Positions 35,701 to 44,676 of a stretch of 64,000 bases of DNA are shown in pieces (positions within the stretch are counted from its first letter, which is position 1; each line of letters starts with the position of its first letter). The stretch comes from Stutzerimonas stutzeri (lineage in GTDB: Bacteria > Pseudomonadota > Gammaproteobacteria > Pseudomonadales > Pseudomonadaceae). Below the pieces are notes generated by a model. That model searched no databases, had not been told where the DNA came from, and worked only from the letters and a program-made list of their open reading frames with translations. The position numbers and the translations under genes were made by a program. The stretch lies in contig NZ_JAMOII010000016.1 in NCBI RefSeq assembly GCF_024448985.1, positions 1-64,000 of the forward strand. The letters run 5' to 3'.

Positions 35701-36020
35701 GATTTCTCGACCATGACGACGACGATGACCCGCTGCTGTCAGTCGTCAACCTGATCGATTTGTTCCTGGTGGTGATCGGCATTCTGCTCATCGTCATCGT
35801 GCAGAACCCGCTCAATCCATTCAGCCAGGAGAAGGTCGTGGTTATCGAAAATCCGGGCGAAGCGAACATGCGCATGCTGATCAAGGACGGTCAGGAGTTG
35901 AAGCAATATGAGTCGAATGGGGAAATCGGCGAGGGCCAGGGCGCCAAGGCTGGAATCACCTATCGCCTGAACGACGGAAGGATGATTTATGTGCCCGAGG
36001 AGAATGCATTGGTTAAGTGA
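35697..36020 (+). CDS. DUF2149 protein, ExbD-like
   Basis: 107 residues starting in the stop codon of the previous gene (ATGA overlap). A short acidic N-terminus (DHDDDDDP) leads into one membrane helix (NLIDLFLVVIGILLIVIVQNP) with an aspartate at its start, like the proton-carrying Asp of ExbD/TolR. A small periplasmic domain follows. DUF2149 proteins are found beside CobN-like and ExbB-like genes in bacteria and archaea. It closes the rpmE2-receptor-CobN-ExbB-like run. Confidence 0.85.
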   Translation: MRFLDHDDDDDPLLSVVNLIDLFLVVIGILLIVIVQNPLNPFSQEKVVVIENPGEANMRMLIKDGQELKQYESNGEIGEGQGAKAGITYRLNDGRMIYVPEENALVK

Positions 36021-36160
36021 TTTCTAACCGTGATTTAGGCAAAAGAAGACAGGCCAATCCTCGTGAGCCGCATCGGTATCGTGCCGATAGCCTACCGGGT
36101 AGTCGAACCTTATGCGGGGCCAGGTCGAAAATTTGGCGAACAGCCATTCCAAACGGTCTT

Positions 36161-36173
36161 GTTATATTATAAC
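36161..36173. promoter_or_regulatory. Second Zur-like box, upstream of the DUF1624 gene
   Basis: GTTATATTATAAC is a perfect palindrome with the same GTTAT-n3-ATAAC core as the site at 28954-28968. It lies 35 bases before the DUF1624 start, in an AT-rich patch, and gives this gene its own zinc-responsive promoter. Confidence 0.78.
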
Positions 36174-36176
36174 TTT

Positions 36177-36203
36177 CGCGTCCCGCTTTATATCCAGGAC
36201 GCG
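36177..36203 (+). promoter_or_regulatory. Leader hairpin covering the DUF1624 ribosome-binding site
   Basis: Perfect 7-base arms CGCGTCC (36177-36183) and GGACGCG (36197-36203) around 13 bases. The AGGA Shine-Dalgarno lies in the second arm, five bases from the ATG, so folding would hide it. Whether the transcript starts upstream of the stem is unknown. Confidence 0.45.
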
Positions 36204-36208
36204 CTTAC

Positions 36209-37408
36209 ATGACTAACGCCGCCGCCACGATGCCCGCAGCCGGCACGCTTTCATCCCTTCATGCCAAGACGCAGGTACGCACGCGAATGCTTGCGATCGA
36301 CGCATTGCGTGGGCTGGTCATGCTGTTCATGCTCGTCGACCACGTGCGGGAGACCTTTTTCCTGCACGTTCAGGTAGGCGACCCCATGGATCCGGTCAAC
36401 ACGCCACCTGAGCTGTTCTTCACGCGTATCAGCAGCATGGTCTGCGCACCGGTCTTTGTATTCCTGACCGGCCTTTCCGCATGGTTGTACGGGCAATCCC
36501 ACAGCCGCAGCGAAGTGTCGACGTTCCTGCTCAAGCGGGGCGTATTCCTCGTGTTCCTCGAACTGACCCTGGTGAACTTCGCCTGGAACGCGACCTTCGT
36601 ACCGCCGACCCTGTGGTTGCAGGTCATCTGGGCAATCGGCTTGAGCATGATCGTACTGTCCGCACTTATCCACATGCCGCGTGCCGCGCTGGCGGTGCTG
36701 GGCTTGGTGATCGTAGCCGGCCACAACCTGCTCGATGGCATCGTGCTCACAGCGGATTCGCCATTCTTCGAGATCTGGTCGATCCTGCACCAGCGTTCCT
36801 TTATCGAAATCACCGAGCACACGCGTGCACGGACCACTTACCCCATCCTGCCCTGGATCGGTCTCATCGCGCTTGGCTACTGCGCCGGCCCCTGGTTTGC
36901 CCGCGATGCCGATCCGGCGCAGCGTGCCCGCCGCCTGTTGATGTGGGGAGTCGGTTTGCTCGTGGGTTTCGTCCTGATCCGCTACCTGAACGTTTATGGC
37001 GACAAGCCCTGGAGCGCCATGGAAAACGGCGTGCGCACCTTCATGAGCTTCATGTCGCTTACCAAATACCCGCCTTCCCTTATGTTCCTGATGCCAACCA
37101 TCGCCGTCGGCTTTCTGCTGCTCGCCTGGTTTCAGCAACTCGAAGGGCGTCCCGTGCTGAAGGTGCTTTCGCTGTATGGCGGCGCGCCGATGTTCTTCTA
37201 TGTCCTTCACCTGCTGGTACTCAAGGCGCTTTACCTGATCGCGGTGCAGATCTGGGGTCTGAATCAAGGCAACTACTACGGCTTCGATAGCCTCGCCGGT
37301 ATCTGGCTATGGGCTGTGATGCTGTCGGCAGCACTTTATTTTCCGACCCGCTGGTTCGCGCAGCTCAAGCAGCGCCGTCGCGATATCGCCTGGCTGAAAT
37401 ACTTCTAA
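36209..37408 (+). CDS. DUF1624 multi-pass membrane protein (HGSNAT-like acyltransferase fold)
   Basis: 399 residues with about ten membrane helices. The N-terminal RMLAIDALRGLVMLFMLVDHVRE block (about 27-49) is the signature of DUF1624 and heparan-alpha-glucosaminide N-acetyltransferase-like proteins, with a candidate catalytic His in VDH. Enzymes of this fold move acyl groups across membranes, but no substrate is known for this group. A Zur-like palindrome lies 35 bases upstream, so it should be induced by zinc shortage. A frameshifted OprD-type porin starts ten bases after its stop. Confidence 0.85.
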   Translation: MTNAAATMPAAGTLSSLHAKTQVRTRMLAIDALRGLVMLFMLVDHVRETFFLHVQVGDPMDPVNTPPELFFTRISSMVCAPVFVFLTGLSAWLYGQSHSRSEVSTFLLKRGVFLVFLELTLVNFAWNATFVPPTLWLQVIWAIGLSMIVLSALIHMPRAALAVLGLVIVAGHNLLDGIVLTADSPFFEIWSILHQRSFIEITEHTRARTTYPILPWIGLIALGYCAGPWFARDADPAQRARRLLMWGVGLLVGFVLIRYLNVYGDKPWSAMENGVRTFMSFMSLTKYPPSLMFLMPTIAVGFLLLAWFQQLEGRPVLKVLSLYGGAPMFFYVLHLLVLKALYLIAVQIWGLNQGNYYGFDSLAGIWLWAVMLSAALYFPTRWFAQLKQRRRDIAWLKYF

Positions 37409-37417
37409 GGCTTGGTG

Positions 37418-38765
37418 ATGAACAGGAAAACCAGTTATTGGATGCGGGTGATGTCGCTTTCATGCCTGCCATTGGCGGCGTGTGCTGGCGCACAGGAGCA
37501 GGCGGCCGGTTTCATCGAAGATGGCACATGGAACGTGCTGAACCGCACCGTCTACGACCGTCGTGATTACCGCCACGGCGGGCTCAACGGGGCCGCGCGC
37601 AATGCAGCTAAACCGCGCGGCGAGCGCAGTGACCTGGCGGAGGAATGGGGCTACGGGCTGATGGGCAGCTACGCCTCTGGGTTCACCCAAGGCACGGTCG
37701 GCTTCGGCCTCGATGCCCACGCCTATCTGGGGGTAAAGCTGGACAGCGGCGGTGGGCGCGCTGGCAAGGCTCGTCTGCTTTCGGTGGATAACGAGGGGCA
37801 TCCCAAGGATGACTATGGGCGCGCTGGTGCAGCGGCGAAGCTGCGTCTGTCATCCACAGTGCTGAAATACGGCGAGCAACGAGTGAAGACGCCCGTCTTC
37901 GGTTCGTCCGACAGCCGCCTATTGCCCGAAACCGCGACGGGGTGGTGGGTAACCAGCCAGGAATGGAGTGACGTGACCCTCAACGGCGGTCATTTCACCG
38001 AAAGTACCGACCGCAATGCCAGCAGCCACGAGCGTGGGTTCGTCGTGAACTACTCCAACGGGAGACAAGGCGACTCGTTCGACTTCCTGGGCGGCAGCTA
38101 TGACGGCATGGAGCGCCTCGACCTTCGTCCTTTACAGCGCACAATACGACGAAACCTGGCGGCAGCATTACCTGGGCGGTGTGTACGCATGGCCGATCGA
38201 TGACGAACAGGCGTTGTCCTTTAACCTGAATCTCTACCGCACACAGGACACCGGCGAAGCACGCTCGGGCGCTATCGACAACACGACCTGGAGCCTGATG
38301 AGTACTTACTTGCACGGTGCCCATCGCTTTTCGTTGGGCTACCAGAAGGTGCATGGAGATACGCCGTTCGATTACGTCACCCGCGGTGCCATCTACCTCA
38401 CTAACGCGGTGGCGCTGTCTGACTTCAACGGGCCGAATGAAGCCTCATGGCAACTACGCTATGACCTGGCGATGGCCGCATACGGCATCCCCGGCTTGAG
38501 TTTCAGCGCAGCATATATTCGCGGCAGTGGCATCGACGGTAGCGATGTGGACCCCAGCGGTGGCTATGCCTATTTGGGCTACGGCCGTAACGGACGGCAC
38601 TGGGAGCGTGACCTGGAAGCCCGTTACGTCGTACAAAACGGGGCCGCCCAAGGGATGACCTTCAGCGCCCGTTATGCAGTGCATCGGGGCAACACCGATC
38701 AGGCGGAATTGGACGCCGACCAGATTCGCTTGGCGGTCGAGTATCCCATCCAAGGAACGTTCTAG
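37418..38765 (+). pseudogene. OprD-family porin with a single-base frameshift
   Basis: The first frame (from the ATG at 37418, AAGG seven bases upstream) encodes a signal peptide and OprD-type sequence (NRTVYDRRDYRHG...GFGLDAHAYLG...) up to LGGSYDG. The barrel then continues in another frame as WSASTFVLYSAQYDETWRQHYLGG to the end at 38765. The join is at GGCATGG near 38105-38110, where removing one A restores the OprD reading. The intact protein would be about 448 residues, normal for OprD porins that take up amino acids or small carboxylates. It follows the DUF1624 gene by nine bases and probably shares its Zur-like control. A sequencing error is possible. Confidence 0.82.
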
Positions 38766-38979
38766 TCCGCAGCGCGGTGAGAGGCTGCCGGTCTATCCGA
38801 CTGCAGACCGCACGGCGGCTCGGCGCCGGTGAAGAAGCACCATGGACGACAGATGCCCGCCGATACAAAAGCGTGGCTGTGAGCGTCTCTCAGATGGTGG
38901 AGTTCAGATCGGCATAGGGCGGCTTCGGGCGGGCTGGAATGTGCGTTCTTGCCCCAATTCTGCCCAAACCAGGCTTAGA

Positions 38980-39020
38980 AAAAGAAGAAGCCCCGCTACA
39001 CACTAAGCGCGGCGGGGCTT
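38980..39020 (-). terminator. Terminator of tRNA-Ser
   Basis: Perfect 9-base arms AAGCCCCGC (38989-38997) and GCGGGGCTT (39012-39020). On the minus strand the stem is followed by a T-rich tract (CTTCTTTTTC). It sits just past the 3' end of the tRNA. Confidence 0.8.
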
Positions 39021-39037
39021 TCAGGTCTTTTCAATAA

Positions 39038-39127
39038 TGGCGGAGAGATAGGGATTTGAACCCTAGGAACAGTTGCCTGTTCAACGGATTTCGAATCCGT
39101 CCCGTTCGGCCACTCCGGCATCTCTCC
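39038..39127 (-). tRNA. tRNA-Ser (anticodon CGA)
   Basis: A 90-base type II tRNA with acceptor GGAGAGA/TCTCTCC and an encoded CCA end. The anticodon stem-loop CGGATTCGAAATCCG carries CGA. The long variable arm (TTGAACAGGCAACTGTTCC region) and the T loop GGTTCAAATCC are intact. It lies downstream of purC on the same strand, as in Pseudomonas. Confidence 0.95.
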
Positions 39128-39271
39128 AGCGGCGCGCATCATAGCAGTTCGCGGGCGATTGTCGAACCCCAGGAAGGTGTTTTTTCGCTCGCTATTCAGG
39201 ATGTTGCGCTAAACCCCTAACGCTTTTGTCATGGCTGAAGCGGCCCACTCCGCTCCAGTCAAAAGCTGTAA

Positions 39272-40141
39272 TCAGGTCGTCAACCGAGTCAGGGCTTCGC
39301 GATATTTGTCTGCGGTCTTCTGGGCGACATCAGCCGGCACCGGAGGCGCTGGCGGCTCCTTGTTCCAGCCGGTGGACTCCAGCCAGTCGCGAACGAACTG
39401 CTTGTCGAAGCTTGGCGGATTGCTGCCTTCCCGGTAGCTATCGGCAGGCCAGAAGCGGCTGGAGTCGGGAGTCAGCACTTCGTCCATGAGCGTCAGACTG
39501 CCGTTTTCATCGAGACCGAACTCGAACTTGGTATCGGCGATTATGATTCCACGGGTTGCGGCGTATTCAACGGCTGCCGAGTACAGCGCAATGGAGATAT
39601 CCCGCACTTGGGCCGCCAACTCCTTGCCAATGACGGCCTCACACTGCTCGAAGGAAATATTCTCGTCGTGATCGCCGACGGCGGCTTTGGTCGATGGCGT
39701 GAAGATCGGCTGCGGCAGTTTAGCTGCTTCCTTCAAGCCTGCCGGCAGCTGGATGCCGCAAACGGTTCCGCTTTTCTGATATTCCTTCCAGCCGGAGCCG
39801 ACAATATAGCCACGGACAATGGCTTCAACGGCAACCGGCTTCAAGCGCTTGGCGACCACCGCACGCCCCTCTACCAATGGCAGCTCTTGCGCTGAGACCA
39901 CGTCCTCGACCTTGTCGCCAGTGAAGTGATTGGGTACAAGAGCGGAAAGCTTCTCGAACCAGAAATTCGAAATCGCCGTGAGGATCTTGCCCTTCTCAGG
40001 TATTGGCTCGGCGAGAATCACATCGAATGCTGAGAGCCGGTCCGTAGCGACCATGAGCATGCGCTTGTCGTCGATTTCGTACAGATCACGAACCTTGCCG
40101 GAATAGATTTTCTTCAGGCTGAGGGCATTGGAAGTAGGCAT
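39272..40141 (-). CDS. purC: SAICAR synthase (long form)
   Basis: 289 residues. The phosphoribosylaminoimidazole-succinocarboxamide synthase signature is clear: [14 protein letters not shown] near the start, [10 protein letters not shown] (about 32-41), [14 protein letters not shown], and [15 protein letters not shown] (about 218-232). It makes SAICAR from CAIR, aspartate and ATP in purine synthesis. The form is the long one, like Neisseria and yeast Ade1, not the 236-237-residue form I know from Pseudomonas and E. coli. Yet it sits at the usual dapA-bamC-purC-tRNA-Ser locus. A terminator separates it from bamC. Confidence 0.93.
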   Translation of the reverse strand: MPTSNALSLKKIYSGKVRDLYEIDDKRMLMVATDRLSAFDVILAEPIPEKGKILTAISNFWFEKLSALVPNHFTGDKVEDVVSAQELPLVEGRAVVAKRLKPVAVEAIVRGYIVGSGWKEYQKSGTVCGIQLPAGLKEAAKLPQPIFTPSTKAAVGDHDENISFEQCEAVIGKELAAQVRDISIALYSAAVEYAATRGIIIADTKFEFGLDENGSLTLMDEVLTPDSSRFWPADSYREGSNPPSFDKQFVRDWLESTGWNKEPPAPPVPADVAQKTADKYREALTRLTT

Positions 40142-40218
40142 TTCGATTCTCGCGGTTCCGAACCTTCGTTACGTTGCGCGGGACGGCAGTGTAACGGCAG
40201 GCCTGTCATAAAACGAAA

Positions 40219-40245
40219 CAGGCGAAACCGAGGGGGTTTCGCCTG
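40219..40245 (-). terminator. Terminator after bamC
   Basis: Perfect 11-base arms CAGGCGAAACC and GGTTTCGCCTG around GAGGG, with TTTCGTTTT following on the minus strand. It lies 29 bases after the bamC stop and ends the dapA-bamC unit before purC. Confidence 0.85.
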
Positions 40246-40273
40246 GCTTGGCTGGAGTGGACTGAGCGATATC

Positions 40274-41374
40274 TCAGTCCAGGCTGTCCTTGAGCATGTT
40301 CAGCACGCGCCGCGCGACGTCGGCTGGCGCGACGGTGTCGAGGTTCTTGTCGAGCGTCACCTGAATGTTGCCGGCCACATCGCTCACACGGACCTGATAA
40401 CGCTCCGCGCGCGCCTCGATCTCTTCACGGTCCGGCGCCCCGCCAAACAAGCGGGAGAAGAAGCCCGGCTCGTCGTTCGGATTTTCCGCACCTTCCGACA
40501 GGTTGATGTAGTAGACACCGACGCTGCGATCCAAGTCCTCGACGAGGATGTCACTTGCAGCCAGTGCCCGGCCCACACTTGACCAGGCACGGTTGAAGTC
40601 AGTATCAAGTTGTAGCACCGGAGTGCCGCTGCCAGCTTCGATGAGCGTTACTCGACTCGGTGCGTCGAATTCACGCTCTGCAAGCAGGGAGGCTGAACCG
40701 CCCTGCGCTGCGCTGCTGTTCAGACCGACCTGCAGTTCGTCGAGCAATACCCGATCGAGTTCGGCATTGACTGGGGCATCAGGCCAGGCCACGTCAGCAT
40801 TACTGTCTGCGGGACGCTGAACGCTGAGCAGCTGGATCTCGCTCGTGTTGCGCTGCACGCCCGGTTCGATGCGAACCCGGATACGGGTCTCTCCATCGCC
40901 CAGCCCAAGGTTGCGCACCAGCGCTGGAGCCAGTTGATCACGCGTCTGCCAGGCCGTGACGAGCTCTCCCGTTTGTGGGCGCTCTTCTGCAATCTGAAAG
41001 CCATTGTCTGTGAAGAACTGTCGCGTCGCAGTCCAGACTTGCGACGGCTCACGCATCGCGACTAGCCAGCGCGCATCTTCTGACGTCTGCAGGCTGAACT
41101 CGCTGGCTTCTTCGGCGACCAGCAACCGTTGCGGGCGCGGCACCTCGTATTCGCCTGTCGCACGGGTATCGGGGACCTGCTGGGGGATCGGTAGCAAGGG
41201 CTCGATCGGGCGCAACTCACTATCGGCCGGGACCTGCATCGGCGGTACCTGATGGGCCTGGAGATAGTCGCTACCACGGTCACGGAAATATCCGTCTTCT
41301 CCCCACAGCCAGCCACAACCGCTGGTTCCAGAGATGATCAGGGCTAGGGTCGAGAGGCCAGCCAGTCGCTTCAT
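40274..41374 (-). CDS. bamC: Outer-membrane assembly lipoprotein BamC
   Basis: 366 residues. A lipoprotein signal with SGC near residue 20 (LIISGTSGC) is followed by the conserved unstructured BamD-binding N-terminus (YFRDRGSDYLQAHQVPPMQVP) and two helix-grip domains (about 95-210 and 240-360). BamC is an accessory of the BAM machine that inserts beta-barrel proteins into the outer membrane. It follows dapA closely, the normal Pseudomonas order dapA-nlpB. Confidence 0.93.
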   Translation of the reverse strand: MKRLAGLSTLALIISGTSGCGWLWGEDGYFRDRGSDYLQAHQVPPMQVPADSELRPIEPLLPIPQQVPDTRATGEYEVPRPQRLLVAEEASEFSLQTSEDARWLVAMREPSQVWTATRQFFTDNGFQIAEERPQTGELVTAWQTRDQLAPALVRNLGLGDGETRIRVRIEPGVQRNTSEIQLLSVQRPADSNADVAWPDAPVNAELDRVLLDELQVGLNSSAAQGGSASLLAEREFDAPSRVTLIEAGSGTPVLQLDTDFNRAWSSVGRALAASDILVEDLDRSVGVYYINLSEGAENPNDEPGFFSRLFGGAPDREEIEARAERYQVRVSDVAGNIQVTLDKNLDTVAPADVARRVLNMLKDSLD

Positions 41375-41414
41375 GCATGTTCCTTCATTATTAGATCAGT
41401 ACACCGGATACCGT

Positions 41415-42293
41415 TCAGGCCAGTACACCGGACTGACGCATGGCGTCGCGAAGCGGCTCCTGGCAACGCTGGCTGAGCCAGGTCAGCGGCAGGCGAATAC
41501 CGTCCGACATCAGGCCCATTTCGTGCAGCGCCCATTTCACCGGAATTGGATTGGCCTCGATGAACAGCGTCTGATGCAGGGGCATCAGCAATGCGTTGAT
41601 GGCACGCGCCTTCTCCGCATCACCGGCAATGGCGGCAGCGCATAGCTCGCTCATGGCGCGGGGCGCGACGTTCGCCGTGACGGAAATATTGCCTTTGCCA
41701 CCCATCAGCATCAGTTCAACGGCGGTGGCATCGTCTCCGGAGTAGACAAGAAAGTCCTTGCCGACCCGATCGAGCACTTCCTGGCCACGCTTGAGGTCGC
41801 CAGTCGCCTCTTTGACGCCGATGATGTTCGGCACCTTGGACAAACGCTCCACGGTTTCCGGCAGCATGTCGCAGGCGGTACGCCCAGGCACGTTGTAGAG
41901 GATCTGCGGAATCGCCACGGCTTCGGCGATATGGCGGAAGTGCAAGTACATGCCTTCCTGGGTCGGCTTGTTGTAGTAGGGCGTGACCAGCAGGCAGGCA
42001 TCCGCTCCGGCTGCTTTGGCATTTTCAGTCAGCTCGACGGCTTCGCGAGTGGAGTTGGCACCGGTGCCAGCAATCACCGGAATGCGACCGTTGACTTGAT
42101 CCACCACCCGGCGGATTACCTCGATATGCTCGGGCACTTCGAGCGTCGCCGACTCGCCAGTGGTACCCACCGCAACGATCGCATTGGTGCCTTCCTGAAG
42201 ATGGAAGTCCACCAGCTTGCTCAGGCTGTCCCAATCAAGACCGCCCTGCGCGTCCATGGGAGTGACGAGCGCCACCATACTGCCTGAGATCAT
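41415..42293 (-). CDS. dapA: 4-hydroxy-tetrahydrodipicolinate synthase
   Basis: 292 residues from the ATG at 42293, with AGGAG eight bases upstream. It is a TIM-barrel aldolase with the DapA motifs GTTGESATL (about 43-51), [16 protein letters not shown] (Tyr of the catalytic triad) and the Schiff-base lysine in GVKEATGD. It condenses pyruvate with aspartate semialdehyde, the first step of lysine and diaminopimelate synthesis. It is divergent from gcvR. Confidence 0.95.
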   Translation of the reverse strand: MISGSMVALVTPMDAQGGLDWDSLSKLVDFHLQEGTNAIVAVGTTGESATLEVPEHIEVIRRVVDQVNGRIPVIAGTGANSTREAVELTENAKAAGADACLLVTPYYNKPTQEGMYLHFRHIAEAVAIPQILYNVPGRTACDMLPETVERLSKVPNIIGVKEATGDLKRGQEVLDRVGKDFLVYSGDDATAVELMLMGGKGNISVTANVAPRAMSELCAAAIAGDAEKARAINALLMPLHQTLFIEANPIPVKWALHEMGLMSDGIRLPLTWLSQRCQEPLRDAMRQSGVLA

Positions 42294-42510
42294 GCAACCA
42301 CTCCTGCCGGAAAAAGAGAGGCGTAATGGTACAAGGCTCCTGAGCGCTTTGCGAGTACGCTGGTTACATCCCACCGTCGGAACGATCGAACGCCAGCGTT
42401 GCGCTTTTAAGGCTCACACCGCACACGCATTCCCACGGGCGGTGCTTTTCGCTAACCTTAGCCATTTTCGGCTTGGCTGGCCGTCCGATTCATCTTCGCC
42501 AGGAACCTGC

Positions 42511-43071
42511 ATGTCCACCCCCTCAGTACCTCGAGAACAGTTTCTCGTCATCAGCGCCATGGGTCGCAACCCTATGGCGCTCACCAACGTACTTTGCAGA
42601 GCGAGCAACGAGAATCGCTGCGCCGTAGTCAGTACGCGCCTGACCCGACATGGCGAATGCTGTGCGCTGGTCCTGGAGATCACCGGGACCTGGGATGCCC
42701 TCGCCCGCATGGAGACAGCGCTACCGAGCCTGGCCAAGAAGCACGACTTCACCACCAACGTGGTGCGCAGCGAACCATCGGAAACCCGCCCGCAGGCACT
42801 CCCTTACGTAGCCTATGTCAGTTCGGTGTACCGTCCGGACATACTCAATGAGCTGTGTCAGTTCTTCATCGACCACCGCGTCGAGCTGGAAAACCTCACT
42901 TGCGACACCTACCAGGCGCCCCAGACCGGCGGCACCATGCTCAACGCGACGCTGACCGTCACGCTACCGGCAGGTACGCAGATCAGCTGGCTGCGTGATC
43001 AATTTCTGGATTTTGCCGACGCACTGAATCTGGACGCGCTGATAGAGCCCTGGCGCCCGCAAAATCCCTGA
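42511..43071 (+). CDS. gcvR: Glycine cleavage system regulator GcvR-like (tandem ACT)
   Basis: 186 residues from the ATG at 42511, with AGGA six bases before. Two ACT domains occupy about 8-85 and 95-175. The first begins FLVISAMGRNPMALTNVLC and the second PYVAYVSSVYRPDILNELCQFF. In E. coli GcvR binds GcvA in the absence of glycine. In pseudomonads the protein sits beside bcp and dapA, as here. The peroxiredoxin gene follows by 14 bases. Confidence 0.88.
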   Translation: MSTPSVPREQFLVISAMGRNPMALTNVLCRASNENRCAVVSTRLTRHGECCALVLEITGTWDALARMETALPSLAKKHDFTTNVVRSEPSETRPQALPYVAYVSSVYRPDILNELCQFFIDHRVELENLTCDTYQAPQTGGTMLNATLTVTLPAGTQISWLRDQFLDFADALNLDALIEPWRPQNP

Positions 43072-43085
43072 TAAGGAAACAAGTG

Positions 43086-43559
43086 ATGGCCGTAGCAATC
43101 GACCAGCCCGTTCCGCCCTTCCAGGCCCAAGCCACTGGCGACACCCAAATCAGCCTCGACACGCTGAAGGGCAAGCAGGTGGTGCTCTACTTTTATCCCA
43201 AGGACAACACGCCAGGCTGCACCACTCAGGGCCAGGGTTTCCGCGATCTGCACCCGGAGTTCAGCGAAGCCAACACGCTGATCTTCGGCGTTTCGCGAGA
43301 TAGCCTGCGGACACACGAGAACTTCAAGGCTAAGCAGGCGTTTCCTTTCGAGCTCATTAGCGACAAGACCGAAGAGCTTTGTCAGCTGTTTGATGTCATC
43401 AAACTGAAGAAGCTGTATGGCAAGGAATACATGGGCATAGACCGCAGCACCTTCCTCATTGACCACGGCGGCGTGCTTCGCCAGGAGTGGCGAAGCGTGA
43501 AGGTTCCCGGACATGTCGAAGCCGTTCTGCAGGCCGCCCAAGCACTGCATCGACAATAA
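43086..43559 (+). CDS. bcp: Thiol peroxidase of the Bcp/PrxQ group
   Basis: 157 residues from the ATG at 43086 with AAGGAA upstream; an in-frame GTG one codon earlier is less likely. The peroxidatic cysteine lies in FYPKDNTPGCTTQGQGF (about Cys46). The position five residues later that carries a resolving cysteine in many PrxQ proteins is not a cysteine here. It reduces peroxides using thiols. It is co-directional with gcvR and ends at a terminator shared with the convergent perM. Confidence 0.92.
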   Translation: MAVAIDQPVPPFQAQATGDTQISLDTLKGKQVVLYFYPKDNTPGCTTQGQGFRDLHPEFSEANTLIFGVSRDSLRTHENFKAKQAFPFELISDKTEELCQLFDVIKLKKLYGKEYMGIDRSTFLIDHGGVLRQEWRSVKVPGHVEAVLQAAQALHRQ

Positions 43560-43562
43560 GCG

Positions 43563-43586
43563 AAGGCCGGTAACACCGGCCTTTCT
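43563..43586 (+). terminator. Terminator between bcp and perM (convergent)
   Basis: Near-perfect arms AAGGCCGG and CCGGCCTT around TAACA, then TCTCGTT. It lies between the convergent stops of bcp and perM and may serve both. Confidence 0.75.
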
Positions 43587-43590
43587 CGTT

Positions 43591-44667
43591 CTAGCCGACG
43601 TCCACCACCGGGACCGTGGGTGGCCTGCGCGGCCAAGCGTATAGCACCGCCTTGAACAAGGTAGCCAGGGGGATCGCGAAAAACACTCCCCAAAATCCCC
43701 AGAGGCCGCCAAATAACAGCACCGAGCAGATAATAGCCACCGGGTGCAGGTTCACCGCTTCGGAGAACAGCAAAGGCACAAGGACATTGCCGTCCAAGGC
43801 CTGAATGATCGCGTAGGCCACCATCAAGTAGATGAACTGGTCACCCAACCCCCACTGGAATAAGCCAATCAGGGCGATGGGAATGGTCACCACGGTCGCA
43901 CCGATATATGGCACCACAACCGAGACCCCCACCAGCAGCGCCAGCAGCGCGGCATAGTTGAGCTCCAGCGCCGCGAACACCGCATACGACACCACGCCGC
44001 AGATCAGGATCTCGATCGCCTTGCCCCGAATGTAATTGGCGATCTGCACGTTCATTTCCTGAGACACCTGAGTAATCAGCGCACGCTCACGCGGCAGGTA
44101 GCCGCTCAACCAGTCGCTTATCTGCTGGCGATCCTTGAGAAAGAAGAACACAAGAATCGGCACCAGGATCAGATAGATCATCAGGCTTAACAGCAATGGC
44201 AGGCTGGACAGCGACGACGTCAGCACCACCTGACCATAGCGGCCTACCTCGCCACGCATGAAATCGATGCCACGCAGCACCTGCTCTTCGGTGAGCAATT
44301 GCGGGTAGCGCTCGGGCAGAAGCAGCAACAAGGACTGCCATTCCACAAGCATCCGTGGCAGCTCGTTGAACAGGGTTAGCACCTGCTGCCAGACCAAAGG
44401 CACAAGAAACAGCATGCAAACCGTGAGCGCGCCGACGAACATCAAAAATACTAGCCAGACCGCCACGAGGTGGGGAATCCTGATGCGCTCCAGCGCGCCG
44501 ACCAATCCCTGCATCAGGTAGGCGAGTACCAGGCCGGCAAGGACCGGCGCAAGCATGTCGCCCAGTGTCAGAACCGCAGCAAAGGCAACCACCAACAGTA
44601 CAGCCAAGACCACCGCTTCCTCATCAGAGAAATAGCGATGGGCCCAGCTGCGCAACACCTTGAGCAT
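43591..44667 (-). CDS. perM: AI-2E/PerM-family membrane transporter
   Basis: 358 residues with seven or eight membrane helices. The layout matches the family: N-terminal pair (about 18-55), a helix near 68-90, a soluble region, then the C-terminal set with LLALLVGVSVVVPYIGATVVTIP and a conserved NLHPVAIICSVLLFGGLWGFWG block. These proteins have been linked to AI-2 export and to ion antiport, and the cargo is uncertain. The tusA gene ends nine bases upstream on the same strand. Confidence 0.88.
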   Translation of the reverse strand: MLKVLRSWAHRYFSDEEAVVLAVLLVVAFAAVLTLGDMLAPVLAGLVLAYLMQGLVGALERIRIPHLVAVWLVFLMFVGALTVCMLFLVPLVWQQVLTLFNELPRMLVEWQSLLLLLPERYPQLLTEEQVLRGIDFMRGEVGRYGQVVLTSSLSSLPLLLSLMIYLILVPILVFFFLKDRQQISDWLSGYLPRERALITQVSQEMNVQIANYIRGKAIEILICGVVSYAVFAALELNYAALLALLVGVSVVVPYIGATVVTIPIALIGLFQWGLGDQFIYLMVAYAIIQALDGNVLVPLLFSEAVNLHPVAIICSVLLFGGLWGFWGVFFAIPLATLFKAVLYAWPRRPPTVPVVDVG

Positions 44668-44676
44668 ATGTTTCCC

